Shown one piece after another: positions 54,288 to 63,485 of a stretch of 64,000 nucleotides of DNA. The stretch covers positions 67,245 to 131,244 of the forward strand of contig JALHQH010000031.1 of the NCBI GenBank assembly GCA_022842065.1, given 5' to 3'. Source of the stretch: Caldilineaceae bacterium (GTDB taxonomy: Bacteria > Chloroflexota > Anaerolineae > Caldilineales > Caldilineaceae). Below the pieces are notes generated by a model. It saw nothing but the letters and a program-made list of their open reading frames with translations, did not search any database and was not told the DNA's origin. How positions within the stretch are numbered: position 1 is the first letter of the stretch; every line of letters starts with the position of its first letter. The translations under genes and the position numbers were made by a program.

Positions 54288-55479
54288 TGCTTAATTCGAG
54301 CTGCCCGGCTGCGGCCGCGCGTGTCCGTTGATGCCGATTACGCATGAGCTCCGCCCGCCCTTGTAACTCGCGGAAGAATTCGCTTTCAGTAATTTCAGCT
54401 ACCTGCTGGCTCCGTCTTGTTTCGTCAATAATGATCTTCAAATCATCAACTTGCTTGCGCAAACTTTCTTCGCGGGCGAGAATCTCCTCTGCCATCTGCC
54501 CAAAGACCTGCTGTAAGTAGCTGATTTCAGTCTGATCATTGATATTAAGCCGTAATTCTGCGGCCTGCTGGCTGGTAAAGTGATTGCCAAGAATGGCCTG
54601 TGCAGCTTCTGTCAGTTTGAGTAATGGTTGCAGGATGCTCTGCGCCAACAAGACTGTATTGACCAGCGTAAAAATGATGGTGAGCAGAATGGTCAACCCA
54701 AGTTGCACCGGCAACTGCTGCGAAGTGCCCGGTATCCCTGTTGCTTGATTGCTCAGGAAGATACTGAGCAACGCGGTGGGCAAAGCCGCTGAGAGCATAA
54801 TGGTGACCAGCAAACGGCGTAAGAGTTTGGAGCGCAGCCACCGGCGGTTGTGCCAGTTGAGCCGCTCATAGTTAAAGAGTAAAATTGGCACCAGTAGCGC
54901 GGCATTGATCAAGTTGACTCGTACGATGGGCGGGAACTGGGTAATAAAAGTTGTCAGACTAGCACCAGGATAGACAAAGATATCCACCAAGGCTGCAAAG
55001 CCGACCCCGGTGATAATCCCGATGGTAAAAACAAGCAACGCCCACAATTGTTCCCACCAACTATGGTAGCGGCGATGGTGTAGGGCCCATAAGCCGGGGA
55101 TAAAGCCAATGAGACCATTGCCAACTTCCCAATTTAAGAGTAGCCCAACGATCACATCAGTCAGCCAAGCACCTGTGCTTGGTTCCGGTGGAAACTGCAA
55201 CCAGCCGGCATAAGCGTCGTAGATAAAGTTGCCCAATGCCCCAACCACAAACCCCACGACTGGCCCAAAGACAAAACCAAAAAAAATCGGGATCGCAATA
55301 CCTGGGCGAATGTCACCACCAATTGCTTGCCCTAAATTGGCAAAGCTGGTAATGCCGGTAATCACGGCATATAACAGCACACCGCTAATCATGGCGAGTA
55401 ACTCGCGTCTTCCAATGGTCCAACGGGCATTTTTTAGCATACGGTTACGCCACCTATTCGAGGGATTACTCTGTTGCAA
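54250..55479 (-). CDS. Membrane protein: ECF S-component-like domain, HAMP and coiled coil
   Basis: 409 residues. The first ~210 residues have six membrane segments with glycine-rich loops (GIAIPIFFGFVFGPVVGFVVGALGNFIYDAYAGWLQFPP) that look like the S component of energy-coupling factor transporters. A further membrane pair (235-255, 275-300) leads to a HAMP-like linker (SILQPLLKLTEAAQAILGNHF) and a coiled coil ending in DETRRSQQVAEITESEFFRELQGRAELMR. There is no kinase, cyclase or phosphatase domain, so it would work as a sensor that signals through the coiled coil. It is the last gene of the SpeD-like operon. Confidence 0.75.
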   Translation of the reverse strand: MQQSNPSNRWRNRMLKNARWTIGRRELLAMISGVLLYAVITGITSFANLGQAIGGDIRPGIAIPIFFGFVFGPVVGFVVGALGNFIYDAYAGWLQFPPEPSTGAWLTDVIVGLLLNWEVGNGLIGFIPGLWALHHRRYHSWWEQLWALLVFTIGIITGVGFAALVDIFVYPGASLTTFITQFPPIVRVNLINAALLVPILLFNYERLNWHNRRWLRSKLLRRLLVTIMLSAALPTALLSIFLSNQATGIPGTSQQLPVQLGLTILLTIIFTLVNTVLLAQSILQPLLKLTEAAQAILGNHFTSQQAAELRLNINDQTEISYLQQVFGQMAEEILAREESLRKQVDDLKIIIDETRRSQQVAEITESEFFRELQGRAELMRNRHQRTRAAAAGQLELSTMPRQALPSVGD

Positions 55480-56245
55480 AAGAAATTAACATATGGGCAT
55501 AGGGTGTAAAGCCTGCATGATGCATCAGCCGCCACGATGCCTCGTTGGCTAGCTCTACCACACTTTCGGCCAGGTATGGGCTTTCATTGTGAACCCACTG
55601 TAGCGCCGTGTCGGTGGCGATTTTCCCATAACCGCGCCGCCGCTGTGTCGGTAGCGTATCGACATAGAGTTCAGCCAGCAACTCGCCCCAAATCCGCACA
55701 CCGCAGGTCGCAACCAATTGTTCATCTACAAACACCCCGAATATTTTAGGCCAAAGTGCCGGTTCTTGCAGTGTCCAGACGATGGGACTTGCCGCAGTGC
55801 AAAAGCTGCTTACCTGCGCGTCATCCATGCGCGTAAGTGGCCGGACCAGCAGCGATCGATTATCTGATCTGCTTGGTTGGGGATCGCGCGAACGATCATG
55901 CAGCAGAATCAGGGCTGGACCATAAAGTTGTTGATGGCCAATTTGATCGAGCAACCCCTGTAGTTGGGTCGCATCTGGCAATAAATTGGGTTCAAAGCAG
56001 CGATACACTTGCTTGCAGATCACTTGGGGCCAACTTGCTGGCACGATCACAACCCAACTGCTGTGGCGCGCAATGGCCCAGATGTTCTGGTGCTTGGACC
56101 CAGTTAACCGGTGGACGTTACCATCACTAAGCAGTTGTTCAGGAGTGCAGCCCAGAAATTCTGCCCAATAGTTATCAACCAACGTTGCTGGCAACGTTGG
56201 CTTAATCGGGGGCATAACCGGGGGGATCGCCTGTAGAATATTCAT
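55466..56245 (-). CDS. GNAT-family acetyltransferase with N-terminal extension
   Basis: 259 residues. The C-terminal third is a GNAT domain: FVDEQLVATCGVRIWGELLAELYVDTLPTQRRRGYGKIATDTALQWV, with R-R-x-G-Y-G-K as the acetyl-CoA loop, ending in ANEASWRLMHHAGFTPY. The N-terminal ~170 residues do not match a known domain. It overlaps the HAMP gene by 14 bases and begins five bases after the MFS-like gene, so the operon is tight. Acetylation of a polyamine would suit the SpeD-like neighbour but is inference. Confidence 0.8.
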   Translation of the reverse strand: MNILQAIPPVMPPIKPTLPATLVDNYWAEFLGCTPEQLLSDGNVHRLTGSKHQNIWAIARHSSWVVIVPASWPQVICKQVYRCFEPNLLPDATQLQGLLDQIGHQQLYGPALILLHDRSRDPQPSRSDNRSLLVRPLTRMDDAQVSSFCTAASPIVWTLQEPALWPKIFGVFVDEQLVATCGVRIWGELLAELYVDTLPTQRRRGYGKIATDTALQWVHNESPYLAESVVELANEASWRLMHHAGFTPYAHMLISFATE

Positions 56246-56250
56246 GTCGT

Positions 56251-57588
56251 TTAAAATTCGAGATTCGGGATGTTGCTGCGCCGTTTTCGGCGATCAAGCC
56301 GCCAACTGAGCAGACTGCTATCGTAGTGCTTGGCAATACGCGACACCATCACCAAGGCGAAAAGTACCGCTAGTAAGCCGAGGGTCAGATAGATATGTTC
56401 GCCAAGTGCCCGCCCCAAGAAACCGATCTGCGTTAGATAGAGTACGATCCCAACGACGGTACAACTGAGAATGGCTCCTAACGGATAAAGATAGCCATTC
56501 ATAAAGGCGCTGACCCGTCCACGCCGTTCATCCGGCGCGAGGCCAAACATGAGCTGGCGGGCCGGCTCATCGATGGCGACCAAGGTAACACGGGTCAGGT
56601 AATTGCCGAGAAAAATGCCATAGATCGGCCAGGCAAAGACTAAGAGCAACCCTGCCAATTGAGCCACCGGCAAAATACCAAAAATTTTGCGCAACGTGAT
56701 TTGGTTGATCAACCATGTTGCTAAGAAACCCTGTACAAATAAAATCGAGAGGGAGATTGCAATCTTAAAGCCGCCGTAAACTGTTTGCACAGAAGCCAGC
56801 TCGCGATTGGCAATCGTAGAAAGAAAGTGAAACTCTAGTGTATTGAGAGCAAAGCCAAGGGGAATCATGGCAAAGGCCAGATAACGAAAGCTAGGTATAT
56901 CACGAACAAAACCCAACCCTTCTGTAAAAATTGCGCTTAATTGCTCGCCCGATCGCGCCGAACGGGCGACGGGCATCAAATGATTGGAGGCTGTGGTACT
57001 TAAAAGCACACCCAGAAGCATGACAAAGAGCGTTAACATGACGATGGCATTAAAAATTAGGAGTATATAGCCTGGTTTCTCCATCAGTTCGGGCAGGAGT
57101 GTCACAATGGCATTCCCGACCACACTGCCAATCATCACAGCCATCGCTAGCAGCGGAAAGAGCCGTTTGGCCTGTGCCGTGGAAAAGGCATCATTTGCTA
57201 GCGCCCAAATCATGAGCGTGAATAGTGACCATTGCTGATCATTCATGATGGTCAACAGTGGGTAAACTAACCAGGCAAACTGCGTAAACTGAAACAAGCC
57301 ATACATGGCCAAGTAGATGCAACCAAAGCCGGCGAACATGGCAGTCGCCAGTTTGAGTCGATTAGTACGATCAACCACAATCGAGTAGATCGCCGCCGTC
57401 AACATGACAACGGCCATGTCAGCTCCCCACATCCAAACGACATGCTGAACGCCGATGTCACTGACAAAGCCGCTGGTTGCGATGACCTCATTTGATTCTA
57501 GGATGACCGCATTAAAGAAGAGTAGCGCCACAATTAATCCAAACTTGGCTACTTCGGCTGCTTGAATACGTGGCAAGGCTAGATTCAT
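56251..57588 (-). CDS. MFS/Npt-like 12-helix membrane transporter
   Basis: 445 residues, twelve hydrophobic segments. Sequence features (VSDIGVQHVVWMWGADMAVVMLTAAIYSIVVDRTNRLKL; IDEPARQLMFGLAPDERRGRVSAFMNGYLYPLGAIL) resemble the Npt1/Npt2-like and spermidine-synthase-linked MFS groups, whose natural substrates include nucleotides; the substrate here is unknown. It overlaps the SpeD-like stop by four bases (ATGA), so the two are translationally coupled. A role in moving a product of the SpeD reaction across the membrane is a hypothesis. Confidence 0.8.
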   Translation of the reverse strand: MNLALPRIQAAEVAKFGLIVALLFFNAVILESNEVIATSGFVSDIGVQHVVWMWGADMAVVMLTAAIYSIVVDRTNRLKLATAMFAGFGCIYLAMYGLFQFTQFAWLVYPLLTIMNDQQWSLFTLMIWALANDAFSTAQAKRLFPLLAMAVMIGSVVGNAIVTLLPELMEKPGYILLIFNAIVMLTLFVMLLGVLLSTTASNHLMPVARSARSGEQLSAIFTEGLGFVRDIPSFRYLAFAMIPLGFALNTLEFHFLSTIANRELASVQTVYGGFKIAISLSILFVQGFLATWLINQITLRKIFGILPVAQLAGLLLVFAWPIYGIFLGNYLTRVTLVAIDEPARQLMFGLAPDERRGRVSAFMNGYLYPLGAILSCTVVGIVLYLTQIGFLGRALGEHIYLTLGLLAVLFALVMVSRIAKHYDSSLLSWRLDRRKRRSNIPNLEF

Positions 57589-57986
57589 GCAAAGACGCCC
57601 CGTTGAATTTCCATAAAGCGAACTTCTTCTGTGCCGAAACGTTCGTTGAGGTAGGAGATCAGATCGTCCATCTCAAAATTTTTCGTGCAGACGACCAAGT
57701 CAATATCAGCATATCCATACTCAGGCCAGGTGTGAATAGAGATGTGTGACGCGCCGATGATCACAATGGAGGTCACCCCTTGTGGCTCAAATTTATGCGT
57801 CGCAATGGATTTGACATCGGTGTGCATAATTTGTGTCATCTGCACCAACGTATCCTCTAGAAAAGTCGGATTGTTCAGCTGATCAAACATGCATTTGTTG
57901 AGCTCAATAATAATATGACGAATCAGCACATCCATTGCATTCGTCTTTGCGTTGGACTTTGGTTTTGCACAACATAGAGTATCCAT
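57585..57986 (-). CDS. speD: S-adenosylmethionine decarboxylase-like (SpeD/SpeH) proenzyme
   Basis: 133 residues, the bacterial class 1B length. The core IRHIIIELNKCMFDQL ... HKFEPQGVTSIVIIGASHISIHTWPEYGYADIDLVVC aligns with SpeD: S80 is the presumed pyruvoyl-forming serine, H85 and C100 lie at +5 and +20 as expected of the catalytic His and Cys. The residue before the serine, Glu in the known enzymes (ESHL), is Ala here (A79), which could slow or block self-cleavage. If active, it makes decarboxylated SAM, the aminopropyl donor for spermidine. No spermidine synthase gene is in the window. ATG with GAGGAAG eight bases before it. First gene of the operon. Confidence 0.88.
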   Translation of the reverse strand: MDTLCCAKPKSNAKTNAMDVLIRHIIIELNKCMFDQLNNPTFLEDTLVQMTQIMHTDVKSIATHKFEPQGVTSIVIIGASHISIHTWPEYGYADIDLVVCTKNFEMDDLISYLNERFGTEEVRFMEIQRGVFA

Positions 57987-58656
57987 AACGATTACTTCCT
58001 CAAAATAGTAAGTTGAACCTGATAAATTACACTCATTCGCAAGTCACAACTGTTGTGATTAAAATCTGCTGTAATGTTGATCGTGGCCGCCTGCGTTTTT
58101 GTGCTCATCGATTACTACCCCACTCGCATCGCGATTGTATGATCAACTTCTGCTTGATCTCCTACTGTAGTTTTATCTCGTCTACAGGTAGTTTACGCAC
58201 GCTTCATAACCACACTTTACAATTGAGCGGGTACAGTTACTGATAAGTAGATTAATTCTCTCTTAAATCAGTCAATTGTAAATCGTCGTAGCGTATTATC
58301 TTATACTCAAACAATTGTCTGACCTCAGCTTCTTTTATGGTCAAAAATGGAATATATTACAAAAAACTGATGTGGTTGTAATGTTTACGTATTTATACGC
58401 ACAGAATTATTTGGTATTTGTGAAAGAAAGTTGACAGTAAAGAAACGGAATTTTCTTTCTATACTTCTGGTTGACAGAATCTTTTGCCCACATGAATCAA
58501 AATTAATTTATAGAAATTTTATATAATCGCTGACTAGATTGCCTTTTTATCAGAAAAATGTTGGGTAACCTACAGGCTGTTGCCCAAAGTTTGAACGGTC
58601 AAGTAACAGTTAGCTCCACATTGATGTATTAGCGTACCCAACAGAAAGGTCAAGCA
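57987..58656. other. Long AT-rich divergent intergenic region
   Basis: 670 bp between the SpeD-like operon and the c-di-GMP gene. It contains AT-rich stretches, several TTGACA-like boxes (58432, 58472) without a well-spaced -10, and a hairpin at 58561-58587 (TTGGGTAAC/GTTGCCCAA with one G-U pair) shortly upstream of the gene on the right. Nothing matches a known riboswitch, including the c-di-GMP class. Confidence 0.5.
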
Positions 58657-61600
58657 ATGGCTACTGAGGTCTCAACGCAAATTCTGCGTCAGCCTAAACA
58701 ATTTAGGCTGATGCCGCGATTACTTAGAAAAACGCCAGCTTGGTTGCTATTTTTCATTTTTGCTATTTTTGCTATTTATGGCCATTCGCTTCTTCCTGTT
58801 GGCATTGTCAAAGGGGTGGGATATGTCATCTATACAATCATTACTGCCATCGCTTTAACCCTTGGTATCCGGCGCGGTGGGTTGCGTTCCTTTAGTGCCT
58901 GGCATGTGTTGGCAATAGGCATTTTTGTCAATGTCGTTGCGGATGTGATGTGGTATTATTGTCGTATACAAGAAATTAACGTTCCTTATCCTTCTGTCAT
59001 AGATCTTGCTTATCTCAGCGGCTATGTGACGCGAGCGATTGCCCTGCATTTGATGAATCAGGCCCGCACCCGTCATCAAGATTTGTCCGGTTGGATCGAT
59101 TCCCTCATCATCGGCTGTGGCGCAGGTCTGCTTTCCTGGATCTTCCTGATGGAGCCTTATGCCGATAATCTAGCCCTCACTTATCTTGAACGCGCCGTTT
59201 CGATTGCTTACCCGCTAATGAACGTCCTCATGTTGGCCGTCGTTGCCCGCATGTGGATTACCCCCGGAAAGCGTCCTCCGGCTTTTATTCTGCTCAATGC
59301 CGGTCTCAGCCTCTGGTTGATCGCCGATGCTGTCTATCAAAAGGCGATGCTGGATGGCAGCTACTACAGTGGCCATTTGCTGGATGCTGGGTGGCTGCTG
59401 AGTTGGACCTTACTCGCGATGGCCGCGCTCCATCCATCAATGCGTCAACTCATTGAACAGGGGCCGCAACTTGAAATTAAGTTGACCTGGCAACGCTTGA
59501 GTTTGCTGGCCGGCATGTCGCTGCTCGCCCCGATCACATTGATTATCCAATCCGTCCGTGAGATTCCCCTTAATTTGCCGGTGGTCGCGGGTGGCTCTGC
59601 GTTGCTCTTTTTGTTGATCTTGCTGCGTATGAGCGGATTGATGGAACAACTGGGCCGGGCCGTCGCCCGCGAACAGGCGTTACGTAATGCAGCCGCGACC
59701 TTTGTCGCGACCCCCTATCGCGAAGGGATCTATTCAGCGGCACTGCATGCGATTGCGCGCCTGGCCGATGACCGCATTACTCATATTCAGTTACTGGTTG
59801 GCCTGCCGACAGAGTGTGCCATTGCCGCTTCCTATCATGGTCAGCATAATAGTGTTCATCCTACCCCCATTGCTGTGGCCAATTTACCGAATACCATTTT
59901 AACCGCTTTACAAAAGGGGCTGGTGAAAAGTTACAGCTATATGGAATGCCCGAAATTCTGGGAAGCTGTACAGATTGGCGCTGCCAGTAGCGAGATCCTC
60001 GTCGTTCCGGTTACTGTTCAACAGCGGTTACTCGCCTCAATCGTCGTTGCTAGCAACCGCCGGTTAGGCATTGAAGTCAAAGGTGCCATTGAAGCGCTTA
60101 GCGCACAGGTTGCTTTGGCCCTTGATAGCCTAGCGTTGACCGAGGATCTCCACAAACAGCGCAGTGAAGCCCGCTTCCGCTCTCTGATTAAGCATGGTTC
60201 TGATATCATTACGATTGTTGACGCCCATGGTGGGATTCGTTATCTGAGCCCGGCGGTGGAACGTTTGCTTGGTTATCAACCTGAGGTATTGATCGGTACC
60301 AACCTGAGTCAGCGCTTGATTCATCCCAGCAATGCCGCGGCGCTAGAAACCTTTTATGAGATGTTGATCGCCGCCCCTGGTAAGATCTTAAACGCCGAAA
60401 TCCAAATGCAACACCGGGATGGCTCCTGGCTCCATTTTGAGTTAATCGGTAGCAACCTGTTGCATGATGCCAATGTCCAGGGTTTGCTGATCACCGCGCG
60501 CGATATCAGTGAACGTAAGGTCTTTGAACAACAATTGCAACACCAGGCCTTTCATGACGCGCTCACCGCTCTGCCCAACCGTGCCCTGATCATGAACCGC
60601 TTACAACATGCCCTTGTACGCTCTGCCCGTCGTACCCCCAATGACCTGTTGGCCGTGCTCTTTATCGACCTGGACATGTTTAAGGTTGTCAACGACAGTC
60701 TGGGCCACGAAGCTGGTGACCATTTGTTGATCGCGGTGGCAGAACGCCTACAGCGCTCCGTGCGGCCGCAGGATACCGTCGCGCGTTTCGGCGGCGATGA
60801 ATTTATGATCCTGCTCGAAGATTTACCCGATGAGGCCACCGCTTGTGCCATTGCTGAGGAGATTTTGCAGCAACTACGCGTGACTGAAAATATTAATGGC
60901 TACGAGATCATTGTCACGGCCAGCATTGGTCTGGCTTTCAATACCACCGGTGTTAACTCAACCACCGATCTGCTGCGTTACGCCGATGCGGCCATGTATC
61001 AAGCCAAACGCGAAGGCAAAGGCCGCTATCATGTTTTTGATGGCCGGAACAGCATTAGCCTGCTCGAACGTTTTGAATTAGAGCAGGAACTGCGTCGGGC
61101 CTTAGAACAGCATGAATTCCGCGTCTTCTATCAACCAATCATCTCCTTGAGTGACCAAAAAGTGATTGGGATGGAAGCGCTGATCCGCTGGGAACACCCG
61201 CGGCTGGGGATGATCGCACCGGCCCAATTTATTCATACGGCCGAAGAAACGGGGTTAATTATTCCCATTGGCATGTGGGTGCTCGAAGAAGCCTGCCGCC
61301 AGGTTTACCAGTGGCAACGGGGGCGCAAGGCTGATTCACTGTTGGAATTGAGTGTTAATCTCTCGGCAAAACAACTGCAACAGGCCGATTTGGTGGCACA
61401 GGTTGCCCATGTGCTGCGCAAGACCAAGTTAAATCCCTTGAGCCTGAAGCTCGAAATTACCGAAAGTGTCGCAATGAATGATGCGGAAGGGACATTGGCC
61501 AGGCTCCATGAACTAAAGTCGCTCGGCGTTAAATTGGCCATCGACGACTTTGGGACTGGCTACTCAAGTTTGAGTTACCTCAAACGTTTCCCGGTTGACA

Positions 61601-61842
61601 CCTTGAAGATTGATCGCTCTTTTGTTGCAGGGTTGGGGCAAAACGCGGAAGATACGGCAATTGTTCAAGCGGTTGTCACGATGGCACACACCGTTGGCCT
61701 CACCGTGACTGCCGAAGGGGTTGAATCAAACGAAATCACGACCCATTTGCAGGGTCTCGGCTGTGATTTGGCCCAAGGTTACCATTTTGCCAAACCACTG
61801 TCCAGTACCGGGTTAGCCGCCTTGCTGAGCGCGCGGGTATAA
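58657..61842 (+). CDS. Membrane PAS-GGDEF-EAL c-di-GMP signalling protein
   Basis: 1061 residues. About nine hydrophobic segments in the first ~330, a GAF-like region to ~500, PAS (RFRSLIKHGSDIITIVDAHGG ... HRDGSWLHFELI) at about 506-630, then GGDEF at ~711 with the sequence RFGGDEF and the RxxD inhibitory site (RPQDTVARFGGDEF) kept, and EAL from ~839 (EALIRWEH, ELEITESVAM, DDFGTGYSSLSYLKRFP, AEGVES). All metal and substrate residues I can place in both domains are conserved, so both synthesis and breakdown of c-di-GMP are possible. It is preceded by a hairpin and followed by a repeat-rich region. The input signal is unknown. Confidence 0.9.
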   Translation: MATEVSTQILRQPKQFRLMPRLLRKTPAWLLFFIFAIFAIYGHSLLPVGIVKGVGYVIYTIITAIALTLGIRRGGLRSFSAWHVLAIGIFVNVVADVMWYYCRIQEINVPYPSVIDLAYLSGYVTRAIALHLMNQARTRHQDLSGWIDSLIIGCGAGLLSWIFLMEPYADNLALTYLERAVSIAYPLMNVLMLAVVARMWITPGKRPPAFILLNAGLSLWLIADAVYQKAMLDGSYYSGHLLDAGWLLSWTLLAMAALHPSMRQLIEQGPQLEIKLTWQRLSLLAGMSLLAPITLIIQSVREIPLNLPVVAGGSALLFLLILLRMSGLMEQLGRAVAREQALRNAAATFVATPYREGIYSAALHAIARLADDRITHIQLLVGLPTECAIAASYHGQHNSVHPTPIAVANLPNTILTALQKGLVKSYSYMECPKFWEAVQIGAASSEILVVPVTVQQRLLASIVVASNRRLGIEVKGAIEALSAQVALALDSLALTEDLHKQRSEARFRSLIKHGSDIITIVDAHGGIRYLSPAVERLLGYQPEVLIGTNLSQRLIHPSNAAALETFYEMLIAAPGKILNAEIQMQHRDGSWLHFELIGSNLLHDANVQGLLITARDISERKVFEQQLQHQAFHDALTALPNRALIMNRLQHALVRSARRTPNDLLAVLFIDLDMFKVVNDSLGHEAGDHLLIAVAERLQRSVRPQDTVARFGGDEFMILLEDLPDEATACAIAEEILQQLRVTENINGYEIIVTASIGLAFNTTGVNSTTDLLRYADAAMYQAKREGKGRYHVFDGRNSISLLERFELEQELRRALEQHEFRVFYQPIISLSDQKVIGMEALIRWEHPRLGMIAPAQFIHTAEETGLIIPIGMWVLEEACRQVYQWQRGRKADSLLELSVNLSAKQLQQADLVAQVAHVLRKTKLNPLSLKLEITESVAMNDAEGTLARLHELKSLGVKLAIDDFGTGYSSLSYLKRFPVDTLKIDRSFVAGLGQNAEDTAIVQAVVTMAHTVGLTVTAEGVESNEITTHLQGLGCDLAQGYHFAKPLSSTGLAALLSARV

Positions 61843-62224
61843 TCAACGGATCGAACGTCGTTAGGTACTCGGCGCCGTGCGTAGTGATGCGCCGAACACC
61901 TTAATAATCCCCATAGATAGCACAATCGAACATGGCACAATCGTGTACTGCGCATCCCCTGATGCGCAGCCCGCTTTGTGTCAACGCTATTTGCTTTGTC
62001 TGTAAGGTCAACTACCCCTACGCGCCATAAGTGCAAAATATATATACCGGAGATTTCTAGAAATGTGGGTTTAGAGCGGGCAGTGAAACTGTCTGCGAAT
62101 TTGCCCATATGCTGCAATATACCCGTTGTTGATGCGCCACCCAGAGTAGCGCTCTACCAATCAATCAGCTATACTACCCGTCACCCCTCATGCGCAGCCT
62201 ACAGCGAGAAACGGCGAACCCACT
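61843..62224. other. Intergenic region with GTGTACTGCGCATC hairpin
   Basis: 382 bp. A CTGCGCATC/GATGCGCAG hairpin (61948-61956/61961-61969) sits within GTGTACTGCGCATCCCC, the same core as the element at 9234; GGCACAATC occurs twice beside it. No gene or strong promoter is seen. The next gene starts with TTG at 62225. Confidence 0.55.
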
Positions 62225-62962
62225 TTGCACATTCAACCAATTAAAACCCATAAACTCACGACGGCAGACGCGTCGCTGACCGCCCTGTTGGATCAATATC
62301 TACCAGACTTTGCCGCCGGCTCGATCTTGGTCATTACCTCCAAGATTGTCTCAATTATCCAGCAACGCGTTGTGGACCGCGCCACCGCCGACCGTCAGCG
62401 TGTGATCGAAAGTGAAGCCGAGCAGTATCTGCCGCCGCGCTACAGCCGTTATCGGGTGACCTTGACGATGAAAGGGGGACTGCTGATCCCCAATGCTGGG
62501 GTGGACGAATCGAATAGCGCGGATCAATTGGTGCTCTGGCCGGCGGACCCGCAAGGGGTGGCCAACTCGATCCGCGCCTACCTCTGCGCCCGCTTTGGGC
62601 TTGCCGAAGCGGGCGTTTTGATCACCGACAGCCGACCGCTGCCCTTGCGCTGGGGCGTCACCGGCGTGGGCATGGTCCATAGTGGCTTCCGGGCAATCAA
62701 CGACCTGATCGGTGAACCCGACCTCTTTGGCCGCCCGCTGGCGATGACCAAAGTCAACGTCATGGATGGGCTAGCCGCCGCCGCCGTCCTGGTCATGGGC
62801 GAAGGGGCCGAGCAGACGCCGCTGGCCGTCGCCCGCGATCTGCCCTTTGTCCACTTTCAACCGCGCGATCCAACCGCAGCGGAGTTAGAAGCGCTGCGAA
62901 TCGCGCCGGAAGATGACCTTTATGCACCATTGTTGATGGGAGTGCCGTGGGTGGCAGGGTAA
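62225..62962 (+). CDS. CofE-like coenzyme F420-0:glutamate ligase family protein
   Basis: 245 residues. The family pattern is visible: ILVITSKIVSIIQQRVV, TMKGGLLIPNAGVDESNSADQLVLWP (the GVDESN motif of CofE), ITDSRPLPLRWGVTGVGMVHSGFRAINDLIGEPDLFGRPL and NVMDGLAAAAVLVMGEGAEQTP. True CofE adds glutamates to F420 with GTP; no other F420 genes (cofC, cofD, fbiC) are in the window, and many homologues act outside F420 pathways, so the activity is not assured. TTG start. Confidence 0.75.
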   Translation: MHIQPIKTHKLTTADASLTALLDQYLPDFAAGSILVITSKIVSIIQQRVVDRATADRQRVIESEAEQYLPPRYSRYRVTLTMKGGLLIPNAGVDESNSADQLVLWPADPQGVANSIRAYLCARFGLAEAGVLITDSRPLPLRWGVTGVGMVHSGFRAINDLIGEPDLFGRPLAMTKVNVMDGLAAAAVLVMGEGAEQTPLAVARDLPFVHFQPRDPTAAELEALRIAPEDDLYAPLLMGVPWVAG

Positions 62963-62990
62963 CGTGCTTTCCGATCGCAAGCCAACGCGA

Positions 62991-63410
62991 TTAGCGCTGA
63001 CACACCGTCTGGAAGATATTGCCTTCTGGATCCTCATCCCACGCCACTCTTAACCGTAATTGTTCATTCACGTCAAAGTTGTGTGGCTCACGGATGCAGT
63101 ACACGCCCTTTTCCATAAGCATCGCGTGTGCCTGGTCAACCCCATTCGTCCACAGCACGATCTCACCGCGTGGCTTGCCGGGGTCAAGCGGCAATTGATG
63201 GAGCCTGCGCCCCGCTTCTAGGGATGAGAACCCGATTAAATAGTCGCCTAAGCGCAGCTCGACATGTTCGGGCGCTCCCGCTTGCGGTGTGCGGTACGTT
63301 TCTGCAAAGCCAAAGTTGTCGCGATAGAACGCGGCTAGGTGCTCGACATCCTTTGCATAATAATTGCTCTGCCCGCCGTGAAAGGCAAGCGATTTCGATT
63401 CTGCTGCCAT
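62991..63410 (-). CDS. VOC-family (glyoxalase/bleomycin-resistance-like) protein
   Basis: 139 residues with a single beta-alpha-beta-beta-beta module: NYYAKDVEHLAAFYRDNFGFAETYRTPQAGAPEHVELRLGDYLIGFSSLEA and AWDEDPEGNIFQTVCQR, the typical opening and closing strands of VOC domains. A strong AGGAGG precedes the ATG at 63410. It is a paralogue of the next gene (same strand, ~75 bp apart), so this looks like a tandem duplication. The metal residues are partly kept (E in PEHVELR, E in DPEGN). Confidence 0.85.
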   Translation of the reverse strand: MAAESKSLAFHGGQSNYYAKDVEHLAAFYRDNFGFAETYRTPQAGAPEHVELRLGDYLIGFSSLEAGRRLHQLPLDPGKPRGEIVLWTNGVDQAHAMLMEKGVYCIREPHNFDVNEQLRLRVAWDEDPEGNIFQTVCQR

Positions 63411-63485
63411 CTGTAAACTTCCTCCTTGCTCTTTTAATCATGCGTTGCCCGCTGTTTGTCGGCTTTTTACCGGCTTTTGGTCGGC

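Noticed and set aside
58013..58243. 76-codon ORF in the AT-rich divergent region
   Set aside because: Translation looks random, no ribosome-binding site, and it lies where two promoters are expected.
58561..58587. Hairpin upstream of the GGDEF-EAL gene as a c-di-GMP riboswitch
   Set aside because: Only a single 9-bp stem with a loop; lacks the conserved two-helix core and tetraloop-receptor of the GEMM classes.
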